Source: Hyphomicrobiales bacterium (GTDB lineage Bacteria > Pseudomonadota > Alphaproteobacteria > Rhizobiales > Beijerinckiaceae). Taken from it: a stretch of DNA of 54,496 nucleotides. The stretch spans positions 1-54,496 of the forward strand of contig JANXWK010000059.1 in assembly GCA_025351165.1 (NCBI GenBank), given 5' to 3'. The translations under genes were made by a program, and so were the position numbers. Shown in pieces: positions 53,916-54,496 of this stretch; the stretch's first letter is position 1; each line of letters starts with the position of its first letter. The notes beneath the pieces are model-generated. The model did no database searches. It was not told the origin of the DNA and saw nothing but the letters and a program-made list of their open reading frames with translations.

Positions 53916-54496
53916 ATGAACCAGTTAGAAACCTCCCTTCTTTCCCTCTTTACGCAAAGCGGGTTTATCCGTACCAATACAAATCTGTTGCAGCCCGTAG
54001 AGGCTTTTCTTGATTTATCGGGCGAAGACATAAGGCGCAGGCTGTACCTAACCACGGATGCAAAGGGCATAGAATTGTGCCTGCGCCCTGAATATACCAT
54101 ACCAGTCGCACGCGATTATATTGCTTCCAACGCGCAGGGAGAGCGGGCAGATTTTAGCTATTGCGGAACCGTTTTCAGGCATCGCACCCATGAATCTGGT
54201 GAGTTTATTCAGGCTGGAATTGAAAGCTTTGGTCGTAGCGACATATCTGCAACCGATGGCGAAGTCATGGCTTTAGCACTTGAGACTGCAAAGCTGATGG
54301 GTATTGCCAATCCAGTTGTAAAAACTGGTGACATATCGTTAATCGAGGCTTTTTCCAAAGCTCTTAATCTACCAGCTGCGTTTTATCGCAGGCTCATGCG
54401 GGCATTGGCTGCAAATCGTTCCCATAAAGAAGTTTTCACCCCAACCCAGATACAGCCTGTACAAACAGGGCTTTCTGTCTATCAAGGAGTGCTGAC
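53916..54496 (+). CDS. hisZ: ATP phosphoribosyltransferase regulatory subunit, 5' part
   Basis: The gene runs off the window end. From ATG 53916 (or 53910, MYMNQL) 193 codons are present. HisZ is a catalytically dead class II tRNA-synthetase-like protein that activates short-form HisG in histidine synthesis. Seen are LQPVEAFLDLSGEDIRRR (about 22-39), LRPEYTIPVARDY (about 53-65, motif-2-like), FSYCGTVFRHR (about 77-87) and QAGIESFGRSD. Absence of hisS immediately upstream is unusual for Hyphomicrobiales, where hisS-hisZ-hisG are often together. Confidence 0.93.
   Translation, partial: MNQLETSLLSLFTQSGFIRTNTNLLQPVEAFLDLSGEDIRRRLYLTTDAKGIELCLRPEYTIPVARDYIASNAQGERADFSYCGTVFRHRTHESGEFIQAGIESFGRSDISATDGEVMALALETAKLMGIANPVVKTGDISLIEAFSKALNLPAAFYRRLMRALAANRSHKEVFTPTQIQPVQTGLSVYQGVL

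Overview
This window looks like a chromosomal segment of an alphaproteobacterium, most likely order Hyphomicrobiales (Rhizobiales). The evidence is a MucR/Ros-type regulator, a DUF6456 protein, HisZ, an RpoN with the N-terminus seen in Beijerinckiaceae/Methylobacteriaceae relatives, an ATT-initiated infC, a ppsR-maf-aroE-coaE-dnaQ cluster, a ybhL-type gene with a leader hairpin, and a glycosyltransferase/UDP-galactopyranose mutase fusion. The DNA is AT-rich by eye (about 40% GC, not counted), which is low for that group. Together with two nonsense-interrupted small genes and three orphan proteins sharing one operator, this suggests a host-associated lineage with a reduced or drifting genome. 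That lifestyle reading is inference.

Layout. 1-830: no protein gene; a structured RNA gene (copy 1) with a near-consensus sigma-70 promoter, then hairpins. 830-2886: two orphan proteins, each behind a TGTAAG-N5-TGTAAG box. 3129-8948: an exported repeat protein, ybhL, a short glycosyltransferase-like protein, moaB, a LOG-family gene, two small exported/membrane proteins, a DUF6456 protein and mucR. 9319-15115: msrB, a prolyl-oligopeptidase-family peptidase, a GNAT enzyme, cimA and an alpha/beta hydrolase. 15118-20532 (minus): a tight run scoA-scoB-ppsR-maf-aroE-coaE-dnaQ-sufE. 20653-25150: a bicarbonate-type permease, an SDR and gyrB. 25234-29386 (minus): bioY, cobA, an MFS exporter, a GNAT and an aldo/keto reductase. 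29468-31051: an MBL hydrolase and infC. 31052-32210: a gene-poor stretch with a REP-like palindrome, structured RNA copy 2 (minus) and a broken gene. 32219-40502: rpsA, orphan modA, a clan-A glycosidase with the GT-UGM fusion, an unusual HflX and a His/Lys-rich small protein. 40607-50123: an Old Yellow Enzyme, a PaoABC-like molybdenum aldehyde oxidoreductase, a broken Asp-rich gene and a three-subunit gluconate-type dehydrogenase. 50446-end: rpoN, a third boxed orphan with a possible kinase-like C-terminal half, and the 5' part of hisZ.

How it fits together. Periplasmic oxidation is prominent: the PaoABC-like enzyme and the GMC/cytochrome c dehydrogenase are both built around Tat-like signals, and moaB and modA would support molybdenum cofactor supply. 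The aroE-coaE-dnaQ-sufE run is housekeeping. The two most interesting signals are (i) a pair of diverged RNA genes whose helices are kept by paired base changes and which share 17-bp-spaced promoters, and (ii) an 11-bp-period direct-repeat operator with constant spacing to a -10-like hexamer in front of three otherwise unrelated orphan proteins. The second resembles the response-regulator boxes that mark secreted-effector genes in intracellular bacteria.
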